From Pseudomonas sp. ANT_J12 (GTDB lineage: Bacteria > Pseudomonadota > Gammaproteobacteria > Pseudomonadales > Pseudomonadaceae): a stretch of DNA of 63,581 nt. The position numbers were made by a program, and so were the translations under genes. This document shows, one piece after another, positions 42,019 to 50,926 of the stretch. The notes under the pieces were generated by a model. It had not been told where the DNA came from and made no database searches. It saw only the letters and a program-made list of their open reading frames with translations. The DNA is taken from NCBI RefSeq assembly GCF_008370045.1, contig NZ_VOBN01000030.1, positions 1-63,581 of the forward strand, in the 5' to 3' direction. The stretch's first letter is position 1. Each line of letters opens with the position of its first letter.

Positions 42019-43056
42019 ATGAAGCCACTGCCGATGCGCCTCGGGGATCTGTCGGTGGGCTTTGTTCATAGCCTGGCCGATGCCGTGCGCAGCCACGGCG
42101 TTGACCCGCAGCCATTGCTCGATCAGTACGGTCTCGACGCGGCGCGCCTGGGTGAGGCTGGCGCCCGGCTGTCGATTCCGCGCTACATGCGCCTGGGCCA
42201 CGGCGCGATTCAATTGACCGCCGACCCGGCGCTGGGGTTGCGCATGGGGCAGCTCAGTCGTCTGAGTCAGGCAGGCCTGGCCGGCGTCACCGCCGCCCAG
42301 GCGCCGACGGTGCGAGAAGCGGCCCGCTGTCTGATTCGCTTTGAAGCCTTGTACGGCTCCAACTATCGAGGCCAGTCGAGCTTTCACGAAGACGTTCGGG
42401 GCGCGTGGCTGCGTTTTTACTCCATCAGCCCCTACAACGCCTACAACCGCTTTGTGGTGGACTCGATCATCGCCGGCTGGTTGCAGCAATTGTCCAGCGT
42501 GAGCCCTGCCCCGCTGCGGGCCGAACGCATCGAAATCGAATTCGAAGAACCGCTGTATCGAGACGCCTACAGCGTGTTTGATTGCCCGATCCAGTTCGGC
42601 GCCGAACACAATCAACTGCGCCTGAGCCTGGACGCCCTCGCCCAGCGCAACCCGCAGCACTGTCCAAGCACCTGGCGGCACTTGCTGCAACTGTGTGAAC
42701 GGGAACTGGAGCAACTGACACGCACCCGCAGCCTGCGTGAACGCATCACTCAGTTGCTGGGGCCATTGCTCAATGGAGGCCGGGAACCTGACCTGGAAGA
42801 AGTGGCGGCACGCCTGAAGCTGCCCACCTGGACCTTGCGTCGCAAACTCGCCGAGGAAGGCACGCAATTTCGCGCGATTCTCAACGACACCCGCCGCGAC
42901 CTGGCCATGACCTACATCCGCGATACCGAACTGGCGTTCGGAGAAATCGCCTATCTGCTTGGCTTTGCTTCAGCCGAAGCCTTTCAACGGGCCTTCAAAC
43001 GCTGGAACGGCCAGACACCCGGCGAGTTTCGCCGCAGTCATCGCCAATCCGCGTAA
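42019..43056 (+). CDS. AraC-family transcriptional regulator (OruR/ArgR_2-like N-terminus)
   Basis: 345 residues. The N-terminal ~220-residue domain (LADAVRSHGVDPQPLLDQYGLDAARL...RLSIPRYMRLGHGAIQLTADPALGLRMG) is that of the OruR/QS-type AraC regulators. The C-terminal HTH pair is RTRSLRERITQLLGPLL...DLEEVAARLKLPTWTLRRKLAEEGTQFRAILNDTRRDLAMTYI and ELAFGEIAYLLGFASAEAFQRAFKRWNGQTPGEFRR. Follows the nitrilase-fold gene by 3 bp. Confidence 0.88.
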   Translation: MKPLPMRLGDLSVGFVHSLADAVRSHGVDPQPLLDQYGLDAARLGEAGARLSIPRYMRLGHGAIQLTADPALGLRMGQLSRLSQAGLAGVTAAQAPTVREAARCLIRFEALYGSNYRGQSSFHEDVRGAWLRFYSISPYNAYNRFVVDSIIAGWLQQLSSVSPAPLRAERIEIEFEEPLYRDAYSVFDCPIQFGAEHNQLRLSLDALAQRNPQHCPSTWRHLLQLCERELEQLTRTRSLRERITQLLGPLLNGGREPDLEEVAARLKLPTWTLRRKLAEEGTQFRAILNDTRRDLAMTYIRDTELAFGEIAYLLGFASAEAFQRAFKRWNGQTPGEFRRSHRQSA

Positions 43057-43060
43057 CGCC

Positions 43061-43147
43061 CTACAGTTCGGTGGCGTCTTCCGCTGGTTCCAGCGGATCC
43101 AGTTCAAACGCAGAATACTCAAGCAACTCTTCTTGATACTCGTCCAT
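43061..43147 (-). CDS. 28-residue acidic small protein
   Basis: ATG at 43147 (minus) with GGGGGA 9 bp upstream; the product is MDEYQEELLEYSAFELDPL... ending EDATEL, 28 residues with 11 acidic residues. The composition and tidy ribosome site indicate a real microprotein. I recognise similar short acidic sequences in other Pseudomonas but know no function. It is convergent with the AraC gene (4-bp gap). The remaining 43148-43407 holds its promoter side and no gene. Confidence 0.65.
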   Translation of the reverse strand: MDEYQEELLEYSAFELDPLEPAEDATEL

Positions 43148-43407
43148 TGTGGTGTCCCCCATCGCTCATTAAAAATGGCCTGATCAACTGACCCGTGCCT
43201 TGAGCATAAAGTGCCCGCGTGAAAGAAAAATGACGTTCACACGACACTCGCCCGCTACTGAATAAAACGTAGCAGGTGGTCAGGAATTTATCACAGGATT
43301 TTTTCGATAGAGGCCGTAGGACAACGGCCTGGTTTGACGTGGGTCAAGCTTGATGCCCCGTTACGGGAGTCGTGCCGTCTGACACGCTCCCGCAAGGCCT
43401 GGACCGC

Positions 43408-44220
43408 TTACTGGGCCGGGATGGGTTCGCTTGGGGGTGGCATGTTGTCCGGATGCGTCGGTGGCGTGATCGTCTCGGCGGCTGGAGCCGGTTCGGACGA
43501 TTGAGCCGGAGCAATCGGTGCAGCTTCCGCAGGCGGTGCAACAGGCTCCGAAGCAGCAGGCTCGGCGGCCGGAGCCGCTACAGGCTCTGCGGCGGGAGCC
43601 GGCGTTGGCGCCAATGCGGCCGGGGCAGCCTGGGCTTCAGGCACGCCCAAGTCGGTTTTCGGCTTCTCGACGATGTGCGCCGCTTTCTTCGCTTCCGGCG
43701 GCAGGAACAGCTCTACCAGAGTGAAGAACCGCTCATAAAACTTGGCCGAGGACACGGTCTCGCTAGCGACCTTGACCATCGAATCATCGGACGAACCGAT
43801 CGGCATCGACACCGAGCCCAACACACCGACGCCGAGGCTGGCGGAGTTGTTGGTCTTCTTCAGCGCGTAGCGATCCTGCAAGGCGTTGGCGAACATGGTC
43901 GCGTGGTGGCCTTCTGAGCCATCATCGGCACAAACCACACTGAAGCTGATCTCCATGTGGGTCTCGCCGGTCTGCTGGAAGCTCTTGTGGCCGCTGACCA
44001 GTTTCGGATCGCTGCTGGTGATGATGTAGCCCTGGCTGAGCAAGGCGCGACGGGCGGCTTCGCAGGTCTGGGCGTCGGTTACCGGGTAGTTGCGGGAGAA
44101 CGTTCCGGAGTCGTCGAAGTTCTCATGCTCGTAGATGGCGGCTTTTTTCGACGAACAACCGGCAGCAACAGCCAGCACCAAGGCTAGCCCGACAATACGC
44201 ATGGGAATTGATCTAAACAT
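43408..44220 (-). CDS. DUF2242-family lipoprotein with a Pro/Ala-rich tail
   Basis: 270 residues. Signal peptide with lipobox AAGC at ~18-21, then a ~175-residue domain (ENFDDSGTFSRNYPVTDAQTCEAARRALLSQGYIITSSDPKLVSGHKSFQQTGETHMEISFSVVC) that I recognise as DUF2242, then ~75 residues of low-complexity Ala/Pro/Glu repeats (APTPAPAAEPVAAPAAEPAASEPVAPP) that may reach across the periplasm. Start set by AGGA 7 bp upstream. Expected in the outer membrane or the periplasmic face. Confidence 0.78.
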   Translation of the reverse strand: MFRSIPMRIVGLALVLAVAAGCSSKKAAIYEHENFDDSGTFSRNYPVTDAQTCEAARRALLSQGYIITSSDPKLVSGHKSFQQTGETHMEISFSVVCADDGSEGHHATMFANALQDRYALKKTNNSASLGVGVLGSVSMPIGSSDDSMVKVASETVSSAKFYERFFTLVELFLPPEAKKAAHIVEKPKTDLGVPEAQAAPAALAPTPAPAAEPVAAPAAEPAASEPVAPPAEAAPIAPAQSSEPAPAAETITPPTHPDNMPPPSEPIPAQ

Positions 44221-44395
44221 TGAACATCCTGAGAGAAAACGGTCCGGGGCGTATTGTGCAACAGATCGATGCTTAGGTGCGCATCGATTAGTGTCTTAAA
44301 ACGGTTACAGGGGTGTTGACCGTTATATGCGGGAAAAGTCGCATAGATTGATGAATAACCGATGGGCAGGGCAACATTTTTGATCGCCCACAAAA

Positions 44396-44419
44396 AACCC
44401 CGGTCTTTCGACCGGGGTT
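44396..44419 (-). terminator. Intrinsic terminator downstream of ppiD
   Basis: AACCCCGGTC-TTTC-GACCGGGGTT with six A's on the left (44392-44397), giving a U-tract for the minus strand. The rest of 44221-44447 is the DUF2242 promoter region. Confidence 0.88.
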
Positions 44420-44447
44420 CTTGTGAAACGCAAAACTCAATCAGCCA

Positions 44448-46319
44448 TTAGTAGCGCTTGATCTCGGCTTCGCTTTCCAACTGCTTGCGGTAAGCCGCAA
44501 AGTCTTGCTGGCCAATGCGCGAGGCGAGGAAGCGACGGTACTGAGCCTTCTCTTCATCGGTCGGCGCTGCGGCTTCGTTCACGCCGTTCAAGCGCACGAT
44601 CACCAGGCTACCATCGGCCAGGGTCACGCTGCTGAAGGTCGGCTTGTCCTTGGCGGCAGGTTTTGGCATGCGGAACAGCGCTTGCAGCACGGTAGGGTCA
44701 ACCCCTTCCTGTGCGCGAGTGGCGGCCGCAGTGACCTTCCAGTTCTGGCCGTCGATAGCCTTGTCCAGCGGTGTCCTGCCGTCACGCAGGCTGGCGATCA
44801 ACTGATCAGCCTTGGTCTTGGCGGCAGCACTGGCGTGCTCCTTGGCCAATAGCGTGCGGATGCTGGCGGCAACGCTTTCCAGCGGCAGCTGCGAAGGCTT
44901 CAAGTGCTCCTTGGCGCGCAACACGATCACGGTTTCCGGATCGAGCTCGATGGCGGTGCTGTTGGCACCTTCATCCAGCACTTCAGGGCTGAACGCTGCG
45001 GTGACCACGGCACGGTTGGCCGCGACACCTTCGCCACCTTCACGGCCGAACGGCGCGGAGGTATGGACGGTCAGTTTCAGGTCCTGCGCTGGCTGGGCCA
45101 GGTCAGACGCTTCGAACGAGGAATCTTCCAGTTGCTTGGTCGCCTCGACGAAACGCTGCTCGACCTGCTGGGTTTTCAGCTCGCGGGTCAGCTTGTCCTT
45201 GAGACTGGCAAACGTCGGCACTTCCGGCGCTTCAACGCCCAACAGCTTGATCAGGTGGAAACCGAAGCCAGTACGGATTGGCTCCGAAACCTGGTCCTTG
45301 TTCAACGAGTACAGGGCTTTTTCGAACACTGGATCGTAAACGCCAGGACCGGCGTAACCGAGGTCACCACCGTTGTTGGCCGAACCTGGGTCCTGGGAGA
45401 ATTCCTTGGCCAACGCCTCGAATTTCTCACCTTTGGCCAGACGCGCCTGAACTTCTTCGATCTTGGCCTTGGCTTGCGCCTCGGTCACCTTGTCGTTCAC
45501 TTCGATCAGAATGTGCGCAGCCCGGCGTTGTTCGGCCAGGTTGGCGATTTCTTTCTGATACGCCGCTTGCAGGTCTTCGTCCTTGACGCTGACCTCATTA
45601 AAGAAGGAAGCCTTCTTCAACTCCAGGTAATCGATAACCACCTGGTCCGGCGTCATGAACTCCTTGGCGTGTTCGTCGTAGTAAGCCTTGACCTCGTCGT
45701 CGGTCAGTTTCACCGCCGTCGGGTCAACCTTGATGTTCAGGGAAGCGAAGTCGCGGGTCTGTTTTTCCAGACGGGCGAAGGCCAACACCTGTGCATCGGT
45801 GACGAAGCCGCTACCCGCCAGGCCAGCGCGCAGCTGACCGATCAGCATTTCCTGAGCCAGCATCTGGCGGAACTGCATACGGCTGTAGCCCAGTTGACGG
45901 ATCACCTGGTCGAAACGCTCAGGGCTGAACTTGCCGTCAACCTGGAATTCAGGCGTCAGCAGGATCACCTGGTCCAAAGCGCCTTCGGAGAAAGCGAATT
46001 TCGATTTTTCTGCGCCTTGCAGCAGCAGCTTGCGATCGATCAGGCCTTTGAGGGCCGATTCGCGCAGCATTTTTTCATCGAGTAACGAAGCGTCGAAATC
46101 CTTGCCCAGCTGTTGCATCAGCTGACGGCGTTGCATGTCGACGGCCTGGCTCAGCTCGTTCTGGCTGATTTCTTCGCCGTTGACCTTGGCCGCATCATTG
46201 CTGTGCGTCGTGGCCTTGAAAATGGCGTCGAAACCGGTCAAAGCCATCAGTGCAACGATGACTCCGATGATGGTCTTGGCAATCCAGCCTTGTGAATTGT
46301 CCCTGATATTCTGCAGCAT
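44448..46319 (-). CDS. ppiD: Periplasmic peptidyl-prolyl isomerase/chaperone PpiD
   Basis: 623 residues: cytoplasmic start MLQNIRDNSQGWIAK, one transmembrane helix (~14-34), a SurA-like N domain (~50-220), one parvulin domain (~265-360; RRAAHILIEVNDKVTEAQAKAKIEEVQARLAKGEKFEALAKEFSQDPGSANNGGDLGYAGPG) and a C-terminal domain. It sits at the SecYEG exit and handles newly translocated outer-membrane and periplasmic proteins. Separated from hupB by a tRNA-Asp relic. Confidence 0.94.
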   Translation of the reverse strand: MLQNIRDNSQGWIAKTIIGVIVALMALTGFDAIFKATTHSNDAAKVNGEEISQNELSQAVDMQRRQLMQQLGKDFDASLLDEKMLRESALKGLIDRKLLLQGAEKSKFAFSEGALDQVILLTPEFQVDGKFSPERFDQVIRQLGYSRMQFRQMLAQEMLIGQLRAGLAGSGFVTDAQVLAFARLEKQTRDFASLNIKVDPTAVKLTDDEVKAYYDEHAKEFMTPDQVVIDYLELKKASFFNEVSVKDEDLQAAYQKEIANLAEQRRAAHILIEVNDKVTEAQAKAKIEEVQARLAKGEKFEALAKEFSQDPGSANNGGDLGYAGPGVYDPVFEKALYSLNKDQVSEPIRTGFGFHLIKLLGVEAPEVPTFASLKDKLTRELKTQQVEQRFVEATKQLEDSSFEASDLAQPAQDLKLTVHTSAPFGREGGEGVAANRAVVTAAFSPEVLDEGANSTAIELDPETVIVLRAKEHLKPSQLPLESVAASIRTLLAKEHASAAAKTKADQLIASLRDGRTPLDKAIDGQNWKVTAAATRAQEGVDPTVLQALFRMPKPAAKDKPTFSSVTLADGSLVIVRLNGVNEAAAPTDEEKAQYRRFLASRIGQQDFAAYRKQLESEAEIKRY

Positions 46320-46390
46320 GCGTCCCCCAGAAACGGTTGAACTTCAAAATTAGGCAACCGTGGAGCGTGGGTAGAATCCGGATAGAAGAA

Positions 46391-46412
46391 AGGCGCATCC
46401 GGGGATGCGCCT
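46391..46412 (-). terminator. Intrinsic terminator after the tRNA-Asp relic
   Basis: AGGCGCATCC...GGATGCGCCT, a 10-bp stem; on the minus strand it is followed by TTTCTTC. It would end transcripts from hupB/tRNA before ppiD. Confidence 0.75.
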
Positions 46413-46421
46413 TCTCGTAAC

Positions 46422-46499
46422 TGGCGGAACGGACCGAGGGTTCGAACTTGCGACCCTCGGTGTCTCAGATCAACGATTTGTTGGCTGGACTACCGCTCC
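46422..46499 (-). pseudogene. Decayed tRNA-Asp
   Basis: The minus strand reads GGAGCGGTAGTCCAGCC from 46499 and ends GTCCGTTCCGCCA at 46422. The 7-bp acceptor stem GGAGCGG/CCGTTCC, discriminator G and encoded CCA are intact and identical to bacterial tRNA-Asp, as are GGGTCGC and GTTCGA. The anticodon arm cannot be formed (no CCTGC-CTGTCAC-GCAGG equivalent), and the T-arm has rearranged to GAGGG...CCCTC. Total 78 nt against 77. The alternative is a tRNA-like RNA with another role. Confidence 0.75.
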
Positions 46500-46552
46500 G
46501 CTGCCAGGTCAGGCATGACCCCGACCCGGATAGGCAAAAACCTGAATCGAAC

Positions 46553-46825
46553 TTAGTTGACAGCTTCTTTCAGTGCTTTACCGGCTTTGAAACCTGGTTT
46601 TTTGGCTGCAGCGATTTCCAGCGTCTTACCGGTCTGTGGGTTACGACCGATGCGAGCAGGACGATCGGTCACGGAGAACGTACCGAAACCCACCAGAACT
46701 ACGGAGTCGCCAGCCTTGAGAGCGCCAGTGACGGATTCGATTACAGCGTCCAGCGCACGGCCAGCAGCAGCTTTCGGGATATCAGCGGATGCAGCGATAG
46801 CATCAATCAGTTCCGACTTGTTCAC
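46553..46825 (-). CDS. hupB: HU-beta nucleoid protein HupB
   Basis: 90 residues, normal length: MNKSELIDAIAASADIPKAAAGRALDAVIESVTGALKAGDSVVLVGFGTFSVTDRPARIGRNPQTGKTLEIAAAKKPGFKAGKALKEAVN. The DNA-intercalating proline arm RNPQTGK is present. It lies between lon and ppiD as in other pseudomonads. Confidence 0.97.
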   Translation of the reverse strand: MNKSELIDAIAASADIPKAAAGRALDAVIESVTGALKAGDSVVLVGFGTFSVTDRPARIGRNPQTGKTLEIAAAKKPGFKAGKALKEAVN

Positions 46826-46973
46826 TCTAAGTCCCCTTATATCTATTTGAGTATGATTCTAAGTTTTTTGGTGAAAGCAAAAACGAGTGCTGAATGGCCT
46901 ACAGACACTTAAGAGCCGCTTTATAACAAGGGCTCTAAAAAGCTGTCAAGGAAGCCCCCCAGGCAAATGCGTA

Positions 46974-49370
46974 CTAATGCGTGCTAATTCTTTCCTTAGA
47001 GTCAGACTCGCGTTTTTCATCCTTTGCAACTATCTCCGGAGCCACATCCGGCAAGGGCTCCGGCGCGTATTGCAGCGCAATTTGCAGGACCTCGTCAATC
47101 CATTTAACTGGTTTAATCTGCAGATCTTGCTTGATATTGTCAGGAATTTCCTTCAGATCGCGTACGTTCTCTTCAGGAATGATCACGGTCTTGATCCCGC
47201 CACGGTGAGCCGCGAGCAGTTTTTCCTTCAAACCGCCGATCGCCAGCACTTGGCCACGCAGGGTAATTTCGCCAGTCATGGCGACGTCCGCGCGTACAGG
47301 AATGCCAGTCAATGCCGACACCAGGGCCGTGCACATGCCTACACCAGCGCTAGGGCCGTCCTTCGGGGTCGCCCCTTCCGGCATGTGGATGTGCGTGTCG
47401 CGCTTCTCGTGGAAGTCCAGGGGGATCCCTAGGCTCTTGGCACGGCTGCGGACCACGGTCAGGGCGGCAGTGATCGATTCGACCATCACATCCCCCAGGG
47501 AACCGGTCTTGATCAACTGGCCTTTACCCGGAACGACAGCGGCTTCGATGGTCAGCAGTTCCCCACCCACCTGAGTCCACGCCAGGCCGGTCACTTGACC
47601 GATCTGATCCTGGGATTCAGCCAGGCCGTAGCGGAATTTGCGCACACCCAGGAAGTGTTCCAGCATCTCGGCAGTCACCTTCACCGAGAAGCGTTTTTCC
47701 AGTGCGTGCTCTTTGACCGTCTTGCGGCAAACCTTGGCAATCTGGCGCTCAAGCCCCCGCACACCGGCTTCGCGGGTGTAATAGCGGATGATGTCGCGGA
47801 TCGCTTCGGCGTCGAATTCCAGCTCACCTTTCTTCAGACCGTTGGCAGCAATCTGCTTCGGCGAGAGGTACTTGACGGCGATGTTGATCTTCTCGTCTTC
47901 CGTGTAGCCCGGCAGACGAATCACTTCCATCCGGTCCAGCAGCGCCGGCGGAATGTTCATGGAGTTGGAGGTGCAAAGGAACATCACATCGGACAGGTCG
48001 TAATCGACTTCCAGATAGTGATCGTTGAAGTTGTGGTTCTGCTCCGGATCGAGCACTTCCAGCAACGCAGACGCTGGATCACCGCGCATATCGCTGCCCA
48101 TTTTGTCGATTTCATCGAGCAGGAACAGCGGGTTGCGAACCCCGACCTTTGTCATCTTTTGAATCAATCTTCCTGGCATCGAACCGATATAAGTACGGCG
48201 ATGACCACGAATTTCCGCTTCATCGCGCACGCCACCGAGGGCCATACGGACGAATTTACGGTTGGTGGCGTGCGCGATCGACTCCGCCAGAGAGGTTTTA
48301 CCCACCCCCGGAGGACCGACCAGGCACAACACCGGACCACGAATTTTCTTCACGCGCTTTTGCACGGCGAGGTATTCGAGGATGCGTTCCTTCACTTCGT
48401 CCAGACCATAGTGGTCGGCGTCGAGAATGTCTTCGGCACGGGCCAGGTCCAGACGCACTTTGCTCTGAGCCTTCCACGGCACCTGAACCAACCAGTCGAT
48501 ATACGAACGCACCACGGTCGCTTCCGCAGACATTGGTGACATTTGTTTCAGCTTGTTCAGTTCGCCCTGCGCTTTGGCCAAGGCGTCTTTCGGCAGGCCG
48601 GCGGCATCGATGCGCTTTTTCAGCTCTTCGATTTCGTTGTGGCCTTCCTCGCTGTCGCCGAGCTCCTTCTGAATGGCCTTCATCTGCTCATTCAGGTAGT
48701 ACTCGCGCTGACTGCGCTCCATTTGTTTTTTGACGCGACCGCGAATGCGTTTTTCGACTTGCAGCAGGTCGATCTCGGCATCCAGCAACGCCAGGACGTG
48801 CTCGACCCGGGCCGACAAATCGATGATTTCGAGGATTTCCTGCTTCTGCTCGATCTTCAGGGCCATGTGTGCGGCCATGGTGTCGACCAGGCGCCCTGGT
48901 TCGTCGATGCTGTTGAGCGACGACAGGACTTCAGCCGGGACTTTCTTGCCCAACTGCACATATTGTTCGAACTGAGCCAGCAGGCTACGGACAAACACTT
49001 CCGACTCGCGCTCAGGCGCGTCGACTTCGTCGATCAGCGAGACTTCGGCACGGCAATGGCCGTCCACTTCGCTGAAGCGCTCCACGGCGCCCCGCTGCTC
49101 GCCTTCGACCAGAACCTTGACGGTGCCGTCAGGCAGCTTGAGCAGTTGCAGAACAGTGGCGATGGTACCTACGCGATAAAGTGCTTCTTCACCGGGATCG
49201 TCGTCAGCAGGGTTCCGCTGAGCCAGCAGAAGGATCTGCTTGTCGCCCGTCATCGCAGCCTCGAGGGCTTCGATGGATTTCTCGCGCCCCACGAACAGCG
49301 GGATAACCATGTGCGGATAAACCACGACATCACGCAATGGCAAGAGAGGCAATTCGATGGTTGTCTTCAT
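46974..49370 (-). CDS. lon: ATP-dependent protease Lon
   Basis: 798 residues: LAN substrate-binding domain (LPLLPLRDVVVYPHMVIPLFVGR), AAA+ module with Walker A VGPPGVGKTSLAESIA and Walker B LFLLDEIDKMG, and the peptidase with catalytic Ser in EGATPKDGPSAGVGMCTAL and Lys in GGLKEKLLAAHRGG. Cytosolic quality-control protease. A sigma-32-like promoter precedes it. It ends with a charged tail and is slightly longer than E. coli Lon. Confidence 0.97.
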   Translation of the reverse strand: MKTTIELPLLPLRDVVVYPHMVIPLFVGREKSIEALEAAMTGDKQILLLAQRNPADDDPGEEALYRVGTIATVLQLLKLPDGTVKVLVEGEQRGAVERFSEVDGHCRAEVSLIDEVDAPERESEVFVRSLLAQFEQYVQLGKKVPAEVLSSLNSIDEPGRLVDTMAAHMALKIEQKQEILEIIDLSARVEHVLALLDAEIDLLQVEKRIRGRVKKQMERSQREYYLNEQMKAIQKELGDSEEGHNEIEELKKRIDAAGLPKDALAKAQGELNKLKQMSPMSAEATVVRSYIDWLVQVPWKAQSKVRLDLARAEDILDADHYGLDEVKERILEYLAVQKRVKKIRGPVLCLVGPPGVGKTSLAESIAHATNRKFVRMALGGVRDEAEIRGHRRTYIGSMPGRLIQKMTKVGVRNPLFLLDEIDKMGSDMRGDPASALLEVLDPEQNHNFNDHYLEVDYDLSDVMFLCTSNSMNIPPALLDRMEVIRLPGYTEDEKINIAVKYLSPKQIAANGLKKGELEFDAEAIRDIIRYYTREAGVRGLERQIAKVCRKTVKEHALEKRFSVKVTAEMLEHFLGVRKFRYGLAESQDQIGQVTGLAWTQVGGELLTIEAAVVPGKGQLIKTGSLGDVMVESITAALTVVRSRAKSLGIPLDFHEKRDTHIHMPEGATPKDGPSAGVGMCTALVSALTGIPVRADVAMTGEITLRGQVLAIGGLKEKLLAAHRGGIKTVIIPEENVRDLKEIPDNIKQDLQIKPVKWIDEVLQIALQYAPEPLPDVAPEIVAKDEKRESDSKERISTH

Positions 49371-49428
49371 GATTTCGCCTCTACGGCGGCCATAAGGCCG
49401 TAAACAGATGGAAGTAAGCTTGAAACCA

Positions 49429-49457
49429 AGATGGGGGCTGCTTTCAAAAAAAACAAG
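49429..49457 (-). promoter_or_regulatory. Sigma-32-type heat-shock promoter of lon
   Basis: On the minus strand CTTGTTT (from 49457) is followed by 14 bp and CCCCATCT (to 49429), against the consensus CTTGAAA-N13-17-CCCCATNT. The lon ATG is 59 bp downstream at 49370. A CGGCC-ATAA-GGCCG hairpin lies in the leader (~49387-49400). Confidence 0.78.
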
Positions 49458-49489
49458 CGCAAAGAGGGTGTTAAAACGGTTTAAAAGAA

Positions 49490-49509
49490 AAGGGGCCCGA
49501 AGGCCCCTT
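49490..49509 (-). terminator. Terminator of clpX
   Basis: AAGGGGCC-CGAA-GGCCCCTT with an A-rich left flank giving UUUCUUUU on the minus strand. Separates the clpX transcript from lon. Confidence 0.85.
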
Positions 49510-49531
49510 CTTTATTCCAGCTGCGTGACGC

Positions 49532-50815
49532 TTAAGCGTCTGGCGCGGCCTTGGCTGTCGGCTCACTGTTTTCGTAGATATACAGTGGCTTGGACTTGCC
49601 TTCGATAACGCTTTCATCGATCACTACTTTGCTCACCTCGGACTGCGAGGGGATTTCATACATAGTGTCGAGCAATACGCCTTCGAGAATCGAGCGCAGT
49701 CCACGGGCACCGGTCTTGCGTTCCAGGGCACGTTTGGCGACCGATTTCAGTGCGTCGGCCCGGAATTCCAGGTCCACGCCTTCCATCTCGAACAGCTTGG
49801 CATACTGCTTGGTCAGAGCATTTTTCGGCTCGGTCAGGATCTGCATCAACGCAGCCTCATCAAGCTCGTCCAGCGTGGCGAGGACCGGCAGACGACCGAC
49901 GAATTCCGGGATCAGACCGAACTTGACCAGATCGTCAGGCTCGACTTCACGCAGGGATTCACCGACTTTCTTACCTTCTTCCTTGCTGCGTACCTCGGCG
50001 TTGAAGCCGATGCCGCCACGGGTGGAGCGCTGTTGAATAACCTTCTCCAGACCGGAGAACGCACCACCGCAAATGAACAGGATGTTACGGGTGTCGACCT
50101 GAAGGAATTCCTGCTGCGGATGCTTGCGGCCACCTTGCGGCGGAACGGAAGCGACCGTGCCTTCGATCAACTTGAGCAAGGCCTGCTGCACGCCTTCACC
50201 AGAAACGTCCCGGGTGATCGACGGGTTGTCAGACTTGCGCGAAATCTTGTCGATTTCATCGATGTAGACAATGCCCATCTGGGCCTTTTCCACATCGTAA
50301 TCGCACTTCTGCAGCAGCTTCTGAATGATGTTCTCGACATCTTCCCCTACGTAACCCGCCTCGGTGAGGGTGGTTGCGTCGGCGATGGTGAACGGAACGT
50401 TCAACAAGCGGGCCAGTGTTTCGGCAAGCAGGGTTTTACCCGAGCCTGTCGGGCCGATCAGCAAGATGTTGCTTTTGCCGAGTTCGACGTCGTCATTCTT
50501 TTTGTCACGCTGGTTCAGGCGTTTGTAGTGGTTATACACCGCTACGGCCAGAACCTTTTTCGCACGCTCTTGACCAATCACATACTGATCAAGGATGCCG
50601 CTGATTTCTTTAGGCGAAGGCAATTTATGCGCGCTGCTCTCGGCCTGGGCTTCCTGCACCTCCTCTCGGATGATGTCATTGCACAGGTCGACGCACTCGT
50701 CGCAGATAAAGACCGAGGGGCCGGCAATCAATTTGCGCACTTCATGCTGGCTTTTGCCACAGAAGGAGCAATAGAGCAGCTTGCCGTTGTCCTCGCCGTT
50801 GCGGGTGTCAGTCAT
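49532..50815 (-). CDS. clpX: ClpXP unfoldase subunit ClpX
   Basis: 427 residues. The zinc-binding domain carries Cys16, Cys19, Cys38 and Cys41; Walker A is LLIGPTGSGKTLLAE, Walker B VYIDEIDKI, pore loop GYVGEDVEN, and the ClpP-binding loop carries the IGF-type motif region. It unfolds tagged proteins for ClpP. The start is at 50815 (MTDTRNGEDNGKLLYCSFCGK); the longer frame adds 11 unlikely residues. Confidence 0.97.
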   Translation of the reverse strand: MTDTRNGEDNGKLLYCSFCGKSQHEVRKLIAGPSVFICDECVDLCNDIIREEVQEAQAESSAHKLPSPKEISGILDQYVIGQERAKKVLAVAVYNHYKRLNQRDKKNDDVELGKSNILLIGPTGSGKTLLAETLARLLNVPFTIADATTLTEAGYVGEDVENIIQKLLQKCDYDVEKAQMGIVYIDEIDKISRKSDNPSITRDVSGEGVQQALLKLIEGTVASVPPQGGRKHPQQEFLQVDTRNILFICGGAFSGLEKVIQQRSTRGGIGFNAEVRSKEEGKKVGESLREVEPDDLVKFGLIPEFVGRLPVLATLDELDEAALMQILTEPKNALTKQYAKLFEMEGVDLEFRADALKSVAKRALERKTGARGLRSILEGVLLDTMYEIPSQSEVSKVVIDESVIEGKSKPLYIYENSEPTAKAAPDA

Positions 50816-50926
50816 TCGTTCGATCCAAATCCGATAGGCTTGCAACACAAGATGAAGGCTATTGCGGGCTTTTTCAAGCCCGCTAGTGATCGGAGCGGCC
50901 GACCAAGCCTATTTTGAGCTGCTTAT

